Shown: positions 1 through 9,420, counted from the stretch's first letter. The stretch is DNA of 64,000 nucleotides from Durusdinium trenchii (GCA_963970005.1 CAXAMN010003102.1:49625-113624); one strand, 5' to 3'. Numbers and translations are program-made. The notes: generated from the letters alone by a model not told the origin.

Positions 1-439
1 CAGGCATTGTGGGCTGAAAGGCTGAGAGCTGTAATAATATGACGTGTCATGTAAACACATGTTCCAATTTGTTCTAGACATTTCTACACCTATGCAATGC
101 TTTTGATTCGATGTCATTTCTTTAGATGCCGTGGTTGCAGCTTCCACATGGAAGACAGCATGGGACGATGCTGTGAATGACAGGGACAAACGACACGGAA
201 AACTATAGCTGTGCTGCTTTTACAAAAACAAGAGACAAGAGGTCACTTTTTGCACCGTCCAGAGATCCCCGTTCTTTGGTCACCTTGGTCTTGCGACGTT
301 GGTGACGTTGGCTGATGGCAGATGGCAGGCGAATACCGACTTCACAGGTTCTGCGTGGCCGTCTTATGATAACGTTGCTTTCAATCAAACTTGCACGCCT
401 TTTTCTACAGAATGGGACCTATGACCTATTGTGAAACTT
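1..439. other. Non-coding left edge
   Basis: No reading frame with recognisable protein features on either strand. The sequence leads directly into the left terminal repeat of element A. GACCTA occurs at 423-428 and again at 9764-9769, next to the outer edges of the two repeats, so it may be a relic target duplication, but it does not abut the left repeat exactly. Confidence 0.4.
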
Positions 440-637
440 CCAGCCCTTTAGGTCATGTCAGTTGTGTGCATTCGAGCATGTCGAACGCCGCCTGGTCCGA
501 ACCTTCGCACTTCCCTTGAGTTGGCCACCTGAGCCTTACTTTTCGCTTCTGCGTGAACATGTGCGGCCGCTACTTCGCTTCTTCGCTTTTCGCAGAGCTT
601 TGAAATCCAGAGTGCTCGAAGCACGCACTACTGTGAG
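440..637 (+). repeat. Left terminal repeat (5' LTR) of element A
   Basis: Matches 9584-9764 nearly base for base, apart from a few small deletions in the right copy. Both copies contain GTGCGGCCGCTACTTCGC and end in ACTACTGTGAG. A primer binding site follows eight bases later, as expected for a 5' LTR. The left end may lie a few bases further out. Confidence 0.8.
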
Positions 638-645
638 TCGTGAGT

Positions 646-657
646 TGGTAGCGGAGC
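646..657 (+). other. Primer binding site of element A (initiator tRNA-Met type)
   Basis: TGGTAGCGGAGC lies just inside the left LTR. It is complementary to a tRNA 3' end reading GCTCCGCTACCA. Ty1/copia elements typically prime with initiator tRNA-Met, whose binding site in other eukaryotes starts TGGTAGC. Element B carries the near-identical CGGTAGCGGAGC at the same place on the opposite strand. Confidence 0.7.
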
Positions 658-697
658 CCTTTGTCCGCGACTTCATTCCGCTGGAGGCCCCAGGACC

Positions 698-1720
698 ATG
701 GACTTCTCGGACTTGCCCAACACCGATGACAGCGTGTTCGATGAGGACACCTTCGGTGACTATGGCGAGCCTAGGCGAGCCCAGCACCTACACCTTTGAG
801 GATGAGCGGGTCCCTGACTCCTCCGATGCACACGCAGAATGGTTGGACTTGGAGCGCCTCCGAGAGCTCAGATGGCGCTATGCCAGGGTTGACACCTCTG
901 GATCCCGCTGAGCTTTGGTTTTGCACTTCATGCCATTCCGGCAACCCCTTGCCGACAAGGACAGGTTGGATTTGCTACTCATGTGGCTGCACCACCTTCT
1001 ACATGCAACATGGAAGCTGGGCGTTCATGGTGCAAGCACTTCACCACCTCCTGGACCTGGACCTCGACCGAGCCCCGTGCCTGGTAGAGCGCCTACAGCC
1101 CGGTCGAGCCCTACATCCGGAAGAGGCCTTCTACCAAGCATGGCGATCCAGGACCACCTTCAGAATATGATGCCCTGTCATCGATCCCCCTCGACGCCGC
1201 CAACTGCAAAGGCATCGAAGACAGAGGCTCGCAGCCCAGCATGCGCATCGTGACCTACCAACTCCACATGATCCTGCAACGCGAGTTGATGATCCTCCAC
1301 TCACAGGACCTGTTGACCCACCATCTCATGGACCTCGAGGACCACCTGCAGAACCTCGAGACACTGTTCCTCGCGCCCCTCAATTACCAGTTCATGGCGG
1401 CGCTGATGTTGGCAAGGGCCCTAGTGGAAAAGGCCCTGGCAAAGGACCTCCCAATGGCAAAGGTCCGCAACTTGGCAAAGATGGACGCCGACCATCTGAT
1501 GGTGATGCAAGTTCGAAGAATGCTGCGTGACGCGACAAGATGTTGACCGAGCTCTCCAAGCCCAAGGAAGAGAAGCCATGGAGCAAGCATCAAGAAAGGC
1601 CCTGAGCCTGGCATCAAGTCAATTACTGTGGAGGTACGCCTCCGGCTCCACCTCAGCGGAGCTATGCAAAAGGTGATCTCCAAGCCTTTCAGCGCTGGGA
1701 AAGAAAGTTCACCATACCGT
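698..1720 (+). pseudogene. Element A gag, N-terminal part, frameshifted
   Basis: The frame opens with ATG at 698 (MDFSDLPNTDDSVFDEDTF), 41 bases after the primer binding site, and passes through an acidic stretch. At about 770 it must shift frame to continue (FEDERVPDSSDAHAEWLDLE). A four-cysteine, zinc-ribbon-like motif follows near 915-1005, with two CxxC pairs (CTSC and CYSC). A glycine/lysine-rich segment with repeated GKG lies around 1390-1520. Near 1665-1720 the reading is DLQAFQRWERKFTIPSGKS, which corresponds to the start of the conserved dinoflagellate copia gag core. At least three frame changes are needed, so this is a relic. The core resumes only at about 2715, after inserted sequence. 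Confidence 0.6.
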
Positions 1721-1927
1721 CTGGCAAAAGCCATGTGTCTGCATCTGTCAATCAAAACAACATGCGCAAGCGTAATTGCCAAACACACACCGATATGCAA
1801 CTGTGTACGATTGCTGCCGTGGAATCGCGCGGGCTCAGTTTTTGCAACCGTGTGCGTGTTGGCTGTAGGCCCGTAAGCAGTCTGAACTAATAAACCGCCC
1901 GCGTTTGAATCCCTGGCCCAGAAATCA

Positions 1928-2190
1928 CAGCGCACGCTCAGTGCACGCCCAGTGCACGCTCAGTGCACGGCCCCAGTGCACGGCCCCAAAACCATGAAAA
2001 TTAGCAGCAAATCGCCGCTGCATCTCTGAAAGCGAAAAAAGTTTGGAAAAATTCACTTTTTATGTTTTTTTGATGCCGTTAGCGCCAAACGCTGCTATTT
2101 ACAGGGAAGTGGCTGCGTGCACTGGGGCGTGCACTGAGGCGTGCACTGTGCGTGCACTGAGCGTGCACTGTGCAAGACACAGCACCCACC
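1928..2190. repeat. Arm-repeat inverted element, copy 1
   Basis: The left arm (about 1928-1985) is a run of GTGCACGCYCA-type units. The right arm (about 2110-2175) is the same unit in reverse complement (GCGTGCACTGAG). Between them lies a core containing AAAACCATGAAAATTAGCAGC-like sequence on the left and GCTATTTACAGGGAAGTGG on the right. Copy 2 at 45175-45430 has a related core but different arm units. It is non-coding and sits inside the material inserted into element A gag. Confidence 0.65.
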
Positions 2191-2474
2191 CCAAAAGAGG
2201 AGGTCCATTGGTGACCTGAAGGCCTGAAGGCTTTTTCTTTCAGCAGGCCGCTCCCACAGAGCCATCAGCGCTTACACCAATGGGGACACTGCTTTACACA
2301 GATGAACCTGCGTCTTGCTTTGTGACCACAATGATGCGCAATTTCTGGCATGCCAAATTAAAGGCCAAAGCTCTCTCGCTTGAAAATGCAAAATGACTCC
2401 TGTGCTGCGTGTTTGGCTGTTTATAGCCGCAACAGTTATGTCTGCTCAGCTGATGCACGACTCCCCAAGGAGTA

Positions 2475-2708
2475 CTGTTGATGGACAAAATCCTGCACCA
2501 GTAGACGAACACACTCATGTATACCCTCGCGCTCCCTCTTTAACATTGAGTTGAGGAATTGCCTGAAACAGAAAAAAGTTGAATGACCAAAATCCTGCAT
2601 CACACAAAGCAAATATTGAGACAACATTGAGTTGGGGGGCACGGGGGTCGTTACTATTGGAGGACCTCATGTGTTGCTTTATCGATGCAGGATTTCGTCC
2701 ATCAACCG
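2475..2708 (-). mobile_element. TA-flanked MITE, copy 1
   Basis: A 234-bp non-coding element with terminal inverted repeats: TTGATGGACAAAATCCTGCA at the left, and TGCAGGATTTCGTCCATCAA at the right. TA dinucleotides flank it at 2473-2474 and 2709-2710. In reverse complement it matches the 235-bp copy at 45671-45905 through the interior, including a second internal copy of the terminal motif. TA duplication and size fit a Tc1/mariner-derived (Stowaway-like) MITE. It lies immediately before the resuming gag sequence of element A. Confidence 0.85.
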
Positions 2709-2714
2709 TATGGC

Positions 2715-3276
2715 TCAATCAGATTTCTTACCCACCGAACGAGATCGCCATGACCCTCTTTGTGTCTCTCAAGGGAGAAGAAGAACTCGAGTTCTGCGAC
2801 TTGGCTCGAGTCGACGACGCCAACGGAGTGGACTACATCATCGAGACCCTGAGGCAACCACTCATGGTCAAAGGCATCTACCTCAAGCGCAAGTACTTGG
2901 ACGAGTTCGAACATCTTCAACGCAAAGTGGCGAGGGTGTGAAGTCCTTCTGCAACCGCTACCACCGGGCGGAGCGCTCACTCTCCACGGTGGGCGTGAAC
3001 ACAGGCCATGTATGACGATGAGGCCGCTGGAAGTCAACTTTTGGACCGGCTTCGCCTTGACTTGAAGCTCAACGATGAATGAACGAATGATCCTGGTGGC
3101 ACCTGGTCAATCCCTCAGCTACCAGCACATCAAGGATGCTGCAGAGCTCCAGTTCCCTGAGCACCGGCCAACACCTCCTGTGGTCTACGCCCGGTGTTTT
3201 GAGAACGCCAAGGATGACAAGCAGGATGGACCAAAGAATGACTGCAAGCCTTGCTGGCTATCGCTCTGATGGCCAC
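2715..3276 (+). pseudogene. Element A gag, core region, frameshifted
   Basis: Three consecutive frames give a continuous protein resembling dinoflagellate copia gag: YPPNEIAMTLFVSLKGE, then LRQPLMVKGIYLKRKYLDEF, then GVKSFCNRYHRAERSL near 2935-2990, then LSYQHIKDAAELQFPEHRPT near 3115-3170. Frame shifts occur near 2935, 3010 and 3060. The reading is cut by the 3.6-kb DNA transposon at 3284/3285 and continues at 6900 in a GKGK-rich segment, with the 8-bp duplication falling inside that lysine/glycine stretch. The function would be the structural nucleocapsid. This copy is inactive. Identification is from conserved strings, not from a search. Confidence 0.7.
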
Positions 3277-3284
3277 AAAGGCAA

Positions 3285-3420
3285 CCCTAAGCATCCTAGA
3301 TTGAAAAAATTCAATCGAGATTGAATTTTTCAATCGAAGATTGAATTTGTTCAAAAATCAATCGAAAAAACAATCTTTTCACACCTTTAAAATTCGATCG
3401 AAAATTCAATCGTTTTTAAA
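3285..3420 (+). repeat. Left terminal inverted repeat, ATTCAATCGA-rich
   Basis: It begins CCCTAAGCATCC and continues as iterated TTGAA and TTCAATCGA units. The reverse complement of 6755-6899 matches its outer 30 bases with few changes and then matches loosely through shared units. Iterated subterminal motifs of this kind usually serve as transposase binding sites. Confidence 0.8.
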
Positions 3421-3441
3421 AGGTTTTTTGTGGTTGCATCA

Positions 3442-3640
3442 GGGCTATCCAGCCCACATGCTCCTATCTATTTACATGGGGCTATCCAGCCCAAACCACA
3501 GTGCATGCATGTTGGTTATCAGCCCAATCTTCCTGCTAGGGATCCTATAGCCATGGTGCTATCCAGCCCAATCTCAGACTAGGTTATCAGCCCTAAAAAT
3601 AGGTACCCAGCTTCCGATGATGTCCTGGGACTGTCCAGCT
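3442..3640 (+). repeat. GGGCTATCCAGCCC hairpin-motif cluster 1
   Basis: About six copies of a short, imperfectly self-complementary motif: GGGCTATCCAGCCC at 3442 and 3478, with variants near 3514, 3555, 3581 and 3627. GGGCT pairs with AGCCC around a four-base loop. The cluster lies downstream of the transposase frame, in its presumed 3' region. Confidence 0.7.
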
Positions 3641-3660
3641 CTAGATGAAATTTTTACTCC

Positions 3661-6552
3661 TCATCCATGGCTTCCATCTCCATAGTGATGTGACCCTCCA
3701 AAAAGAGGCGAAACACTAGCCTGAACTTCTCTAAGATCTTCAGTGGCACTTTGTGCCCTGGTGTCCCCCTGGTACAAGAGGACCCCATGCGCACACATAT
3801 ATGCCCATGAAAGATTCTGATCCATAAGTGTGGGCCAATGAAGGGTGGACATATTCACCCACAGTAGTGCTCAAATGGCAGAGGAGGTGGTGTTTTTGCA
3901 CCAAGCTGTACAAATTCCTGCCTGCATGCATGCTGTCCTCTGCCAGCCAACTGTAATGGCTTAGGAAGGTGCACATGGCCACCTGGAAATCTTTCTTTGC
4001 CTCCCCATCCCACTCTTGCCATGTCTTCCCCAAAATCTTGTAGGCCTTGTCCAGGGCCACCACCATTGCCAGCCTGTGCTTTCCATGCCTGTCCTCCTGG
4101 TACATTTTGCAAAGGGCCACACATACTGGCGAAAAAGCTCTGACCTTGGCATGCTTCAGGCATGGATAAGAATCACCACCACCCCCTAAATCAGCCATGG
4201 TGAGGTGCTTCATTCTGTTGGAGGCAGGCACACCCTGGTCATCATACAACCTGATCAAGAGCCTGTTCAAGCTCAACAGGTTTGCTTCTCCTGGGCAGGA
4301 TGTCTCAAATCGGCAGGATGTCTCAAATCTAGGCTGTCCAGCCCAAGTGTTACATGGGGCTTTCCAGCCCAAGTGTGACATTGGGCTGCCCAACCCAAGG
4401 GGCGCTTGTCAAAAAAAACACTTCAAACATGCTGAGGCTCTGTTGGTGCCAGGCAACTGGTTGAGAATGCCCCACAGAACACACAGACCTGGATGATAGC
4501 ATGCACGTAGGCTTGGCGCATTGATCAAAGGTTTGATTGCTTTCATTCAGAAAAACACTGAAAACAAAGAGCACTCACAAATGATGCTTGTCAAATGCAA
4601 GCATCCTCAAAGACAAGACCTGGAGGCTGTCTATCTCAGTATATGGGGCCCCATCCCCATGCAACACATAGGGCACTGGAAGCTGAGAAGGCTTTGTGAA
4701 GTCGAGGCTCCTCCACATGTCACTCGACATTTGAGGATTCTGCTTTTGGGTCTTCCAAAACTGAACCAAGTCATTGTCTTTGCACATCACCTTTTCAAAG
4801 AGGTCACCCTCTTCAAAGGATAGCGCCCAACTGTGAGGCAGCAGAACATGGCACTCTGTAGTTTTTGACACCCTTTGACCATCCTCCTTCATCAGCATAT
4901 TGGTGGTGATCTTCCAGGGAGCTGGTGCAACTAATTTGTGAAAATATTTCCTCTGTAAATCCCTGTGGATATTTCCTGGGATTGCCCCCATAGAGCCTCT
5001 GGAGAGCTTGCATTTCAGGTGCATCCAAGCAGCTGAGGCAAACTCCTGAACTTCAACTGCTGATAGCTTGCCTAAGGCATACTTCCTCAGCAGAAGTGTC
5101 CACAAGGGGTATGGCTCAAGACCTTCCATTTTTCCACCTTCCAGCCCAGCCAAAAGGCTTAAGGCAGCAGAACCACTGTAGCTAAGCTTTCAGCGCTTTG
5201 GCCAACTGGAGTTTCTTGGCCTTGCAGTCTTTCAAGGCAGCCAAAGCTTCTGAGGGACCAGATGCGACACTGCTCTTTCCACTTTTACTTGCCAGCAGGT
5301 TAGTGACCACTTTCAATGCCTTTTTTGCTTGTTCTTGGGTTACCAGCACATGGGTTACCAGCACAGCTTTCACTAAGGCCTTGTCACCCTTTTGCTCTCT
5401 CAAACTGAAGACCCCTGCCTCCAGTGAAGCCAAGTCCTTTGTAAGTTCTGTCTTGAACTTCATCACCCTTTGGTTGATTTGCTTCTTGCCATCACTTTCA
5501 TCAACTTGGCTGAGCACAGCCCATTTGTCTTCTTTGTCCTTTTTTTGGTGACTTGGGGTCTTTGTTGTTCTTGAGGCCCATGGCCTTGGCCAGGTCCTTG
5601 TTGATCCCCTCAAATTCCTCCTCCTCCTCACCATCCCCTAGCCCCAGGACAAAGTCATCTTCATTGAGATCTTCCAGCATCAGGTGGTCGAAAGCCAGCA
5701 GTTCATCCTTGCTTGCTGTGCCCTTCACTTCCCTGCTGCCCCCCTTTCACTTTGGTGAGCATAGTGGCCTCCTTTTCTGCCAGCTTTTGGAACTGGAAGA
5801 ACCTGGTGTCCTCTGGGTTCCTTCTCCATTTGAGAGTCCCAGCTTTCAGGCGAGCAGTCATTTCTTCCACCCCCAGTTCATCTTCCATTTTCTTCTTGGA
5901 ATACCATTCCTTTTCTACCCCATGCTTTTTCTCCAAGGCAATGGATTGCATTGCCTTCCTAAAGATCTTGTCACACTTCCCTCCATCAAGTGCCCAGGAC
6001 CTCAAAAGGTTTCTCTTCCTGACCATGGACCCACTCCCTTGTGTTTCTGCCTGCTGTGGGTAGCACAGCTTTCTTGTTTTCCATGCGAACCAGCTGCCTA
6101 ACTGCCTCCAATTTCTCCACCTGGAAAGTAGTAACCTTTGAACAGGCCCCTGCAAACTTGCTGTCATCCCTGCCAATCCTCCTGGCATGGTTGCAAATTA
6201 CCAAGGTGCATTCTGCTAAGCTCTGGGGAAGCATTGCCATCCCTGAAACCTGGAACATCTCCTTGATGACAGGGAACTGCTTCAAGACCTCCTGGTAGCA
6301 ATTCTTCAGGGTGCTGTACTTGAACTCCAAGCTCTGGCATACTGATCCCAACACCTGCAGCAATGGCAGCAAATCTGCCATAGAGTCACCCTTCACACTC
6401 TGGGAAGTTTCCAGCTTCCAATATTTCCCCATGACAAATGCATGCCCTCCAAGCTTCCTGGCATGGCTCAGAAGACTATCTAAGAGGTGCTCCTCATCCA
6501 CCTCAGGAACTTTGTTCCTTCTAGCACCACCCCTACCCTTTTTCTTGGACAT
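3661..6552 (-). pseudogene. Transposase-like protein of the 3.6-kb transposon, frameshifted
   Basis: Read on the - strand from a likely ATG at 6552 (MSKKKGRGGARRNK). The first part, to about 5986, is helical and unassigned. The protein continues in other frames through 5703-6188, 5501-5728 and 5182-5634, which are lysine-rich and coiled-coil-like. It then enters the more typical part at 5153-4575, with VPYVLHGDGAPYTEIDSLQV, whose first acidic residue could be a catalytic Asp. A GTGAGT splice donor follows near 4578. Coding resumes near 4300 (RLYDDQGVPASNRMKHLTM) and runs to LVQKHHLLCHL and GSESFMG near 3800, where the Glu could be the last acidic residue. From memory, relatives have about 100 more residues between the two halves, including a central Asp region, which seems to be missing here. 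Several frame changes make it non-functional. Confidence 0.6.
4331..4400 (+). repeat. GGGCTGTCCAGCCC hairpin-motif cluster 2
   Basis: Three copies (AGGCTGTCCAGCCCAA at 4331, GGGCTTTCCAGCCCAA near 4358, GGGCTGCCCAACCCAA near 4383) lie between the two coding halves of the transposase, in a presumed intron. The 17-base string GCAGGATGTCTCAAATC is also tandemly duplicated at about 4296-4330. Confidence 0.65.
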
Positions 6553-6587
6553 GGTGACAACCTGCACAGGAAGGTTCATGTTTTGGC

Positions 6588-6668
6588 TGTCCAGCCCAAA
6601 AATGACATGGGCTGTCCAGCCCAAAAAGGATAGGCTCTCCAGCCATAACTGCTCATATCTACTTGGGG
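6588..6668 (+). repeat. GGGCTGTCCAGCCC hairpin-motif cluster 3
   Basis: Copies at about 6588 and 6610 (GGCTGTCCAGCCCAAAAA), then degenerate copies near 6632 and 6664. The cluster lies upstream of the likely transposase start codon, between it and the right terminal repeat. Confidence 0.65.
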
Positions 6669-6754
6669 CTGCCCAATGCTAGCCATTTCTTTGCTTTAAC
6701 TTTTGAAGCTTGTTCGACTAGGTCAATTTACACATTTTTCTTTCCAACATCTAT

Positions 6755-6899
6755 ATGTGAAAAAATCAATCGAAAATTCAATCGAATGCAATAGTTTGAA
6801 GATTGAATTTTAGTTTCAAAATTCAATCTTCAATCGAAGATTGAATTTGCTCAAAATTCAATCGATCTATTGAATTTTTTCAATCGAGGATGCTTAGGG
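6755..6899 (-). repeat. Right terminal inverted repeat
   Basis: AT-rich ATTCAATCGA and TTGAATTT units ending in GAGGATGCTTAGGG. It is the inverted partner of 3285-3420 and is followed at once by the second copy of the AAAGGCAA duplication. Confidence 0.8.
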
Positions 6900-7320
6900 A
6901 AAGGCAAAGGCAAGACCAAAAACCAGTCTGCCTTCACCCGAAAGACCTACATCACGGAGGCCATCGAGGACACGATCCCTGAAGATGAGAACGGTGAGTT
7001 GGAAGCTGAACAAGCTGGCTCTGATGAAGCCGGCGATGCAGATCCCCCTGAGCTCAGGACCCCGATGAAGATGAGGAGACCGGCGAGAATGTCGAAGACA
7101 TCATGACCGGGCTTCACGAAGCTGCTGAGTGTTTGACGGTGACGACGCGTCGCCTCCAAGGCCTGACATTGGGCCGCAAGTTTTCAGCGCAGGCAAGGCC
7201 GAGTCGCACTGCGCCGTTTGTGGCGCCCGTGGTCACTGGAAGGGTGATCCCAAATGTCCTCAAAGCTCAGACCAAACAGGTCAGAAATTTGACAAATCAC
7301 TTAGCCTCCTGCCAATGATG
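6900..7320 (+). pseudogene. Element A gag, C-terminal part with zinc knuckle
   Basis: It resumes the gag split by the transposon: a GKGKGK basic run, then TEAIEDTIPEDENGELEAEQ. After a frame change near 7106-7129 comes the zinc knuckle CAVCGARGHWKGDPKC at about 7210-7257. The spacing is C-x2-C-x4-H-x6-C, two residues longer at the end than the usual retroviral CCHC knuckle. Element B carries the same unusual knuckle with two of its ligands replaced. Nucleic-acid binding is the expected role. This copy is broken by frame changes. Confidence 0.65.
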
Positions 7321-7459
7321 GTGCTCACGGTGGCCCACCATGACGGGGCCAAGAAGTCGGTGAACTTTGAGGAACCCTCCAAATATGTCCCTGAGAACAC
7401 CTATAGGGCACCTACTTCACCTATATATATGGTCACTTCACCGATTTCTGAGGGCAACC

Positions 7460-7850
7460 TGGCATATGGTCGTGGACACGGCGTGCCAGATGTCATGTTG
7501 TAGTACTTTGTGGTTGACACATCATCAAGAGAGTCTCAAAGATCATGGTCTACGAGTTCGCACCTTCCCATGTCGAGAACCCTTCGAGTTCGGCCACGGC
7601 CCCACTGAAAAAAAGTGAAGTTCACGCTCACATCCCGGTTTGCTTTGACACGGACGCCAACCACATGGCTTTGTTAGGTGCAAGTGTGTTGTCCACCACC
7701 AACAACATCCCCTTTCTGGCGAGCAATGAGCTCACGGGTAAGAAGTTGAAGATGGTTTTGGACCTCCCCCAACCAAAGGTCGTCACGCAGGCCCTCAGCA
7801 TCGAGTTTCCCATTTGTTTGATTGGAGGCCGCCTTGCGATCGGCGTCTCA
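7460..7850 (+). pseudogene. Element A aspartic protease (retropepsin-like), frameshifted
   Basis: VVDTACQ at 7469-7489 has the Asp-Thr of the retropepsin active site, followed by Ala instead of the usual Gly. The same frame continues to FEFGHGPTEKK and stops near 7618. Coding continues one frame over from about 7610 as SEVHAHIPVCFDTDANHMAL and LLGASVLSTTNNIPFLAS, and reaches VTQALSIEFPICLIGG near 7830. The layout fits the dinoflagellate copia protease, which processes the gag-pol polyprotein. The one-base break in the middle inactivates it. Confidence 0.6.
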
Positions 7851-8155
7851 GAGTTTCCTGAATGTCGTTCGTCGCTTTGGAAGCAGTTCACCGACATGTT
7901 CATTGCCGATGTGGCCGATCGTGATTTTGTTTTTTGCGCCTGCAGTCCTGCAGACGGACCTGTCGCATGTCAAGCCTCACGGTGCGACACCAGCTTCATC
8001 AGCGCCACTTGCTGATGCATCGAGCTCCACCCTGCGCGCATGGAGGCGGCTGATCCGGCAGCCGGCAGCTGAGCGAGGCCGACAGTCCTGATCCAGGCCG
8101 TTCGCTATAGGGAATCAGGCCCTGCAGCTGGCTGAGTTTTCAAGATCCCACCGAG

Positions 8156-8560
8156 ATGGAGTACACGATGGCCATCATGGAGAAGGTCGAGGGACCATGC
8201 GCCCACGAGAGCATTGCACGGTCGGGCAATCGTCGCGGCAGCTATGCCAACTGCCATCACTGCGGCAAGAAGCGGCGGTGGTCAGAAGAAAGCCAACAAA
8301 AATGGATCGATCCGCCACCACCAAAATCGCGGCAGCTGCCATTGCCCTCATCATCAAAGGCCTCAACCTTCCTGGACAAACAGCACCGTCCACAGTGGAG
8401 CCTGACACCTGGCAGTTCTCCGAACAAGGCATCCACACCCAAGGCACACGGCCCAAGCGCAAGGCAAGAGGAAGGAAGCAGAGCCGGAGCAATTGGATTC
8501 CTCCGACTACGACTGGACTGGGAGCAGGTGGACGCCATAAGCCCCTGAAGACAGGGGGCA
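8156..8560 (+). pseudogene. Element A polyprotein linker with cysteine/histidine motif
   Basis: CAHESIARSGNRRGSYANC followed by HHCGKKRRW (about 8195-8280) forms a Cys/His cluster typical of the spacer after the protease in dinoflagellate copia polyproteins, as far as I recall them. The rest is proline- and serine-rich with no domain. It is open in several frames, so the exact frame is uncertain. Confidence 0.4.
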
Positions 8561-8582
8561 AACCACTTGGCTCACCAGCTAC

Positions 8583-9420
8583 TTGAGGAACGTCGCCAAG
8601 ACCTACTTCCAGGAGAACCACATCTACACGACCATGAAGTCCTTTGCGGAGAAGATGAAACGCATGAAGATCGACCTTCTCGAGATCTTTGCAGGTTCGG
8701 CTAACCTCTCCACTCGAGCTGTACTACGCGGATTGAGCTCGCTGGAACCCATCGACAAGGAGATCAATGTGGACCTCTACACAGCGGCGTCTATAAGTTC
8801 CAACCGCTGTTGGTCCACATCCCGTGACCATGCAATGTTTGGAACCTCTTCAAACGAGAACGTGAACTACAGCTGGCGACCGCAAGAACTTCAAGATCTA
8901 CGTGATCAAGATCGCATCCTGGTGGACTTTGGCTGCGACGTCACGCACTACCAGAACGAACATGATCGTCTATATCTGGGCGAGAATCCTTTGAGATCAG
9001 GAATCTGGATCACACCTTCCGTGAAGGCCGTGCTGAACCTCAGCCCAGAGAACATGATCGCCCAATGCGATGCTGGAGCCTATTGCGCTGAGTCTGAGAA
9101 GTTAACTTGGACCACCAGCCGGTCGTCAAGACACGTCAACGGACCACCAACTCCAAGCACATCGCCAAGGAGCTCCAGCAGAAGATGACGCCTGAACAAA
9201 AGGCGTGCGCTGTTCCGCCACACCAAAGCAAGCGGTGAATACTGCAATGGCTTGGCTGACGCCATTCTTCGAACGGCGCTTCCAGAACACCCACAAGAGA
9301 CCATTCAACCTGGCCCCATCCGACGACATCTACAAGATCGTTCAGAGAAGTTGGTGCCTTGGAAGCTTGAACGTGTCGCAGGCTACATGGACACCAGCTG
9401 CTCGAAGATGGCCCAATGAC
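8583..9420 (+). pseudogene. C5-cytosine-methyltransferase-like domain in element A, broken
   Basis: IDLLEIFAGSANLSTRAV at about 8671-8724 resembles motif I of C5-cytosine methyltransferases (the AdoMet-binding DLFAGxGG loop). Downstream, in another frame, PCNVWNLF at 8828-8851 is placed like the catalytic Pro-Cys of motif IV, and LGENPLRS at about 8976-8999 like the ENV of motif VI. Their order and spacing (about 50 and 50 residues) fit a compact methyltransferase fold. A TGA directly precedes the PC motif and at least two frame changes occur. Later text (LFRHTKASGEYCNGLADAIL, about 9205-9265) again fits a dinoflagellate retroelement polyprotein. Methyltransferases captured by dinoflagellate retrotransposons are known. 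That this domain is one of them is inference; it could be a catalytically dead relative. Confidence 0.5.

Larger units (their letters stand above)
3285..6899 (-). mobile_element. DNA transposon with TIRs and 8-bp target duplication, inserted in element A gag
   Basis: The left end CCCTAAGCATCCTAGATTG and right end CAATCGAGGATGCTTAGGG are inverted matches. AAAGGCAA is duplicated exactly at 3277-3284 and 6900-6907. Removing the element and one duplicate rejoins the gag lysine/glycine stretch. The long AT-rich ends carry many ATTCAATCGA units. The inside encodes, on the - strand, a broken protein of a transposase-like family widespread in dinoflagellates. An 8-bp duplication is used by hAT and by Zisupton-type elements among others; the visible protein does not decide between them. 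Three clusters of a GGGCTnTCCAGCCC hairpin motif sit only in its non-coding parts. Confidence 0.9.

Noticed and set aside
5198..6682. Plus-strand Ser/Phe-rich frames inside the 3.6-kb transposon
   Set aside because: They are opposite-strand shadows of the transposase-like gene.
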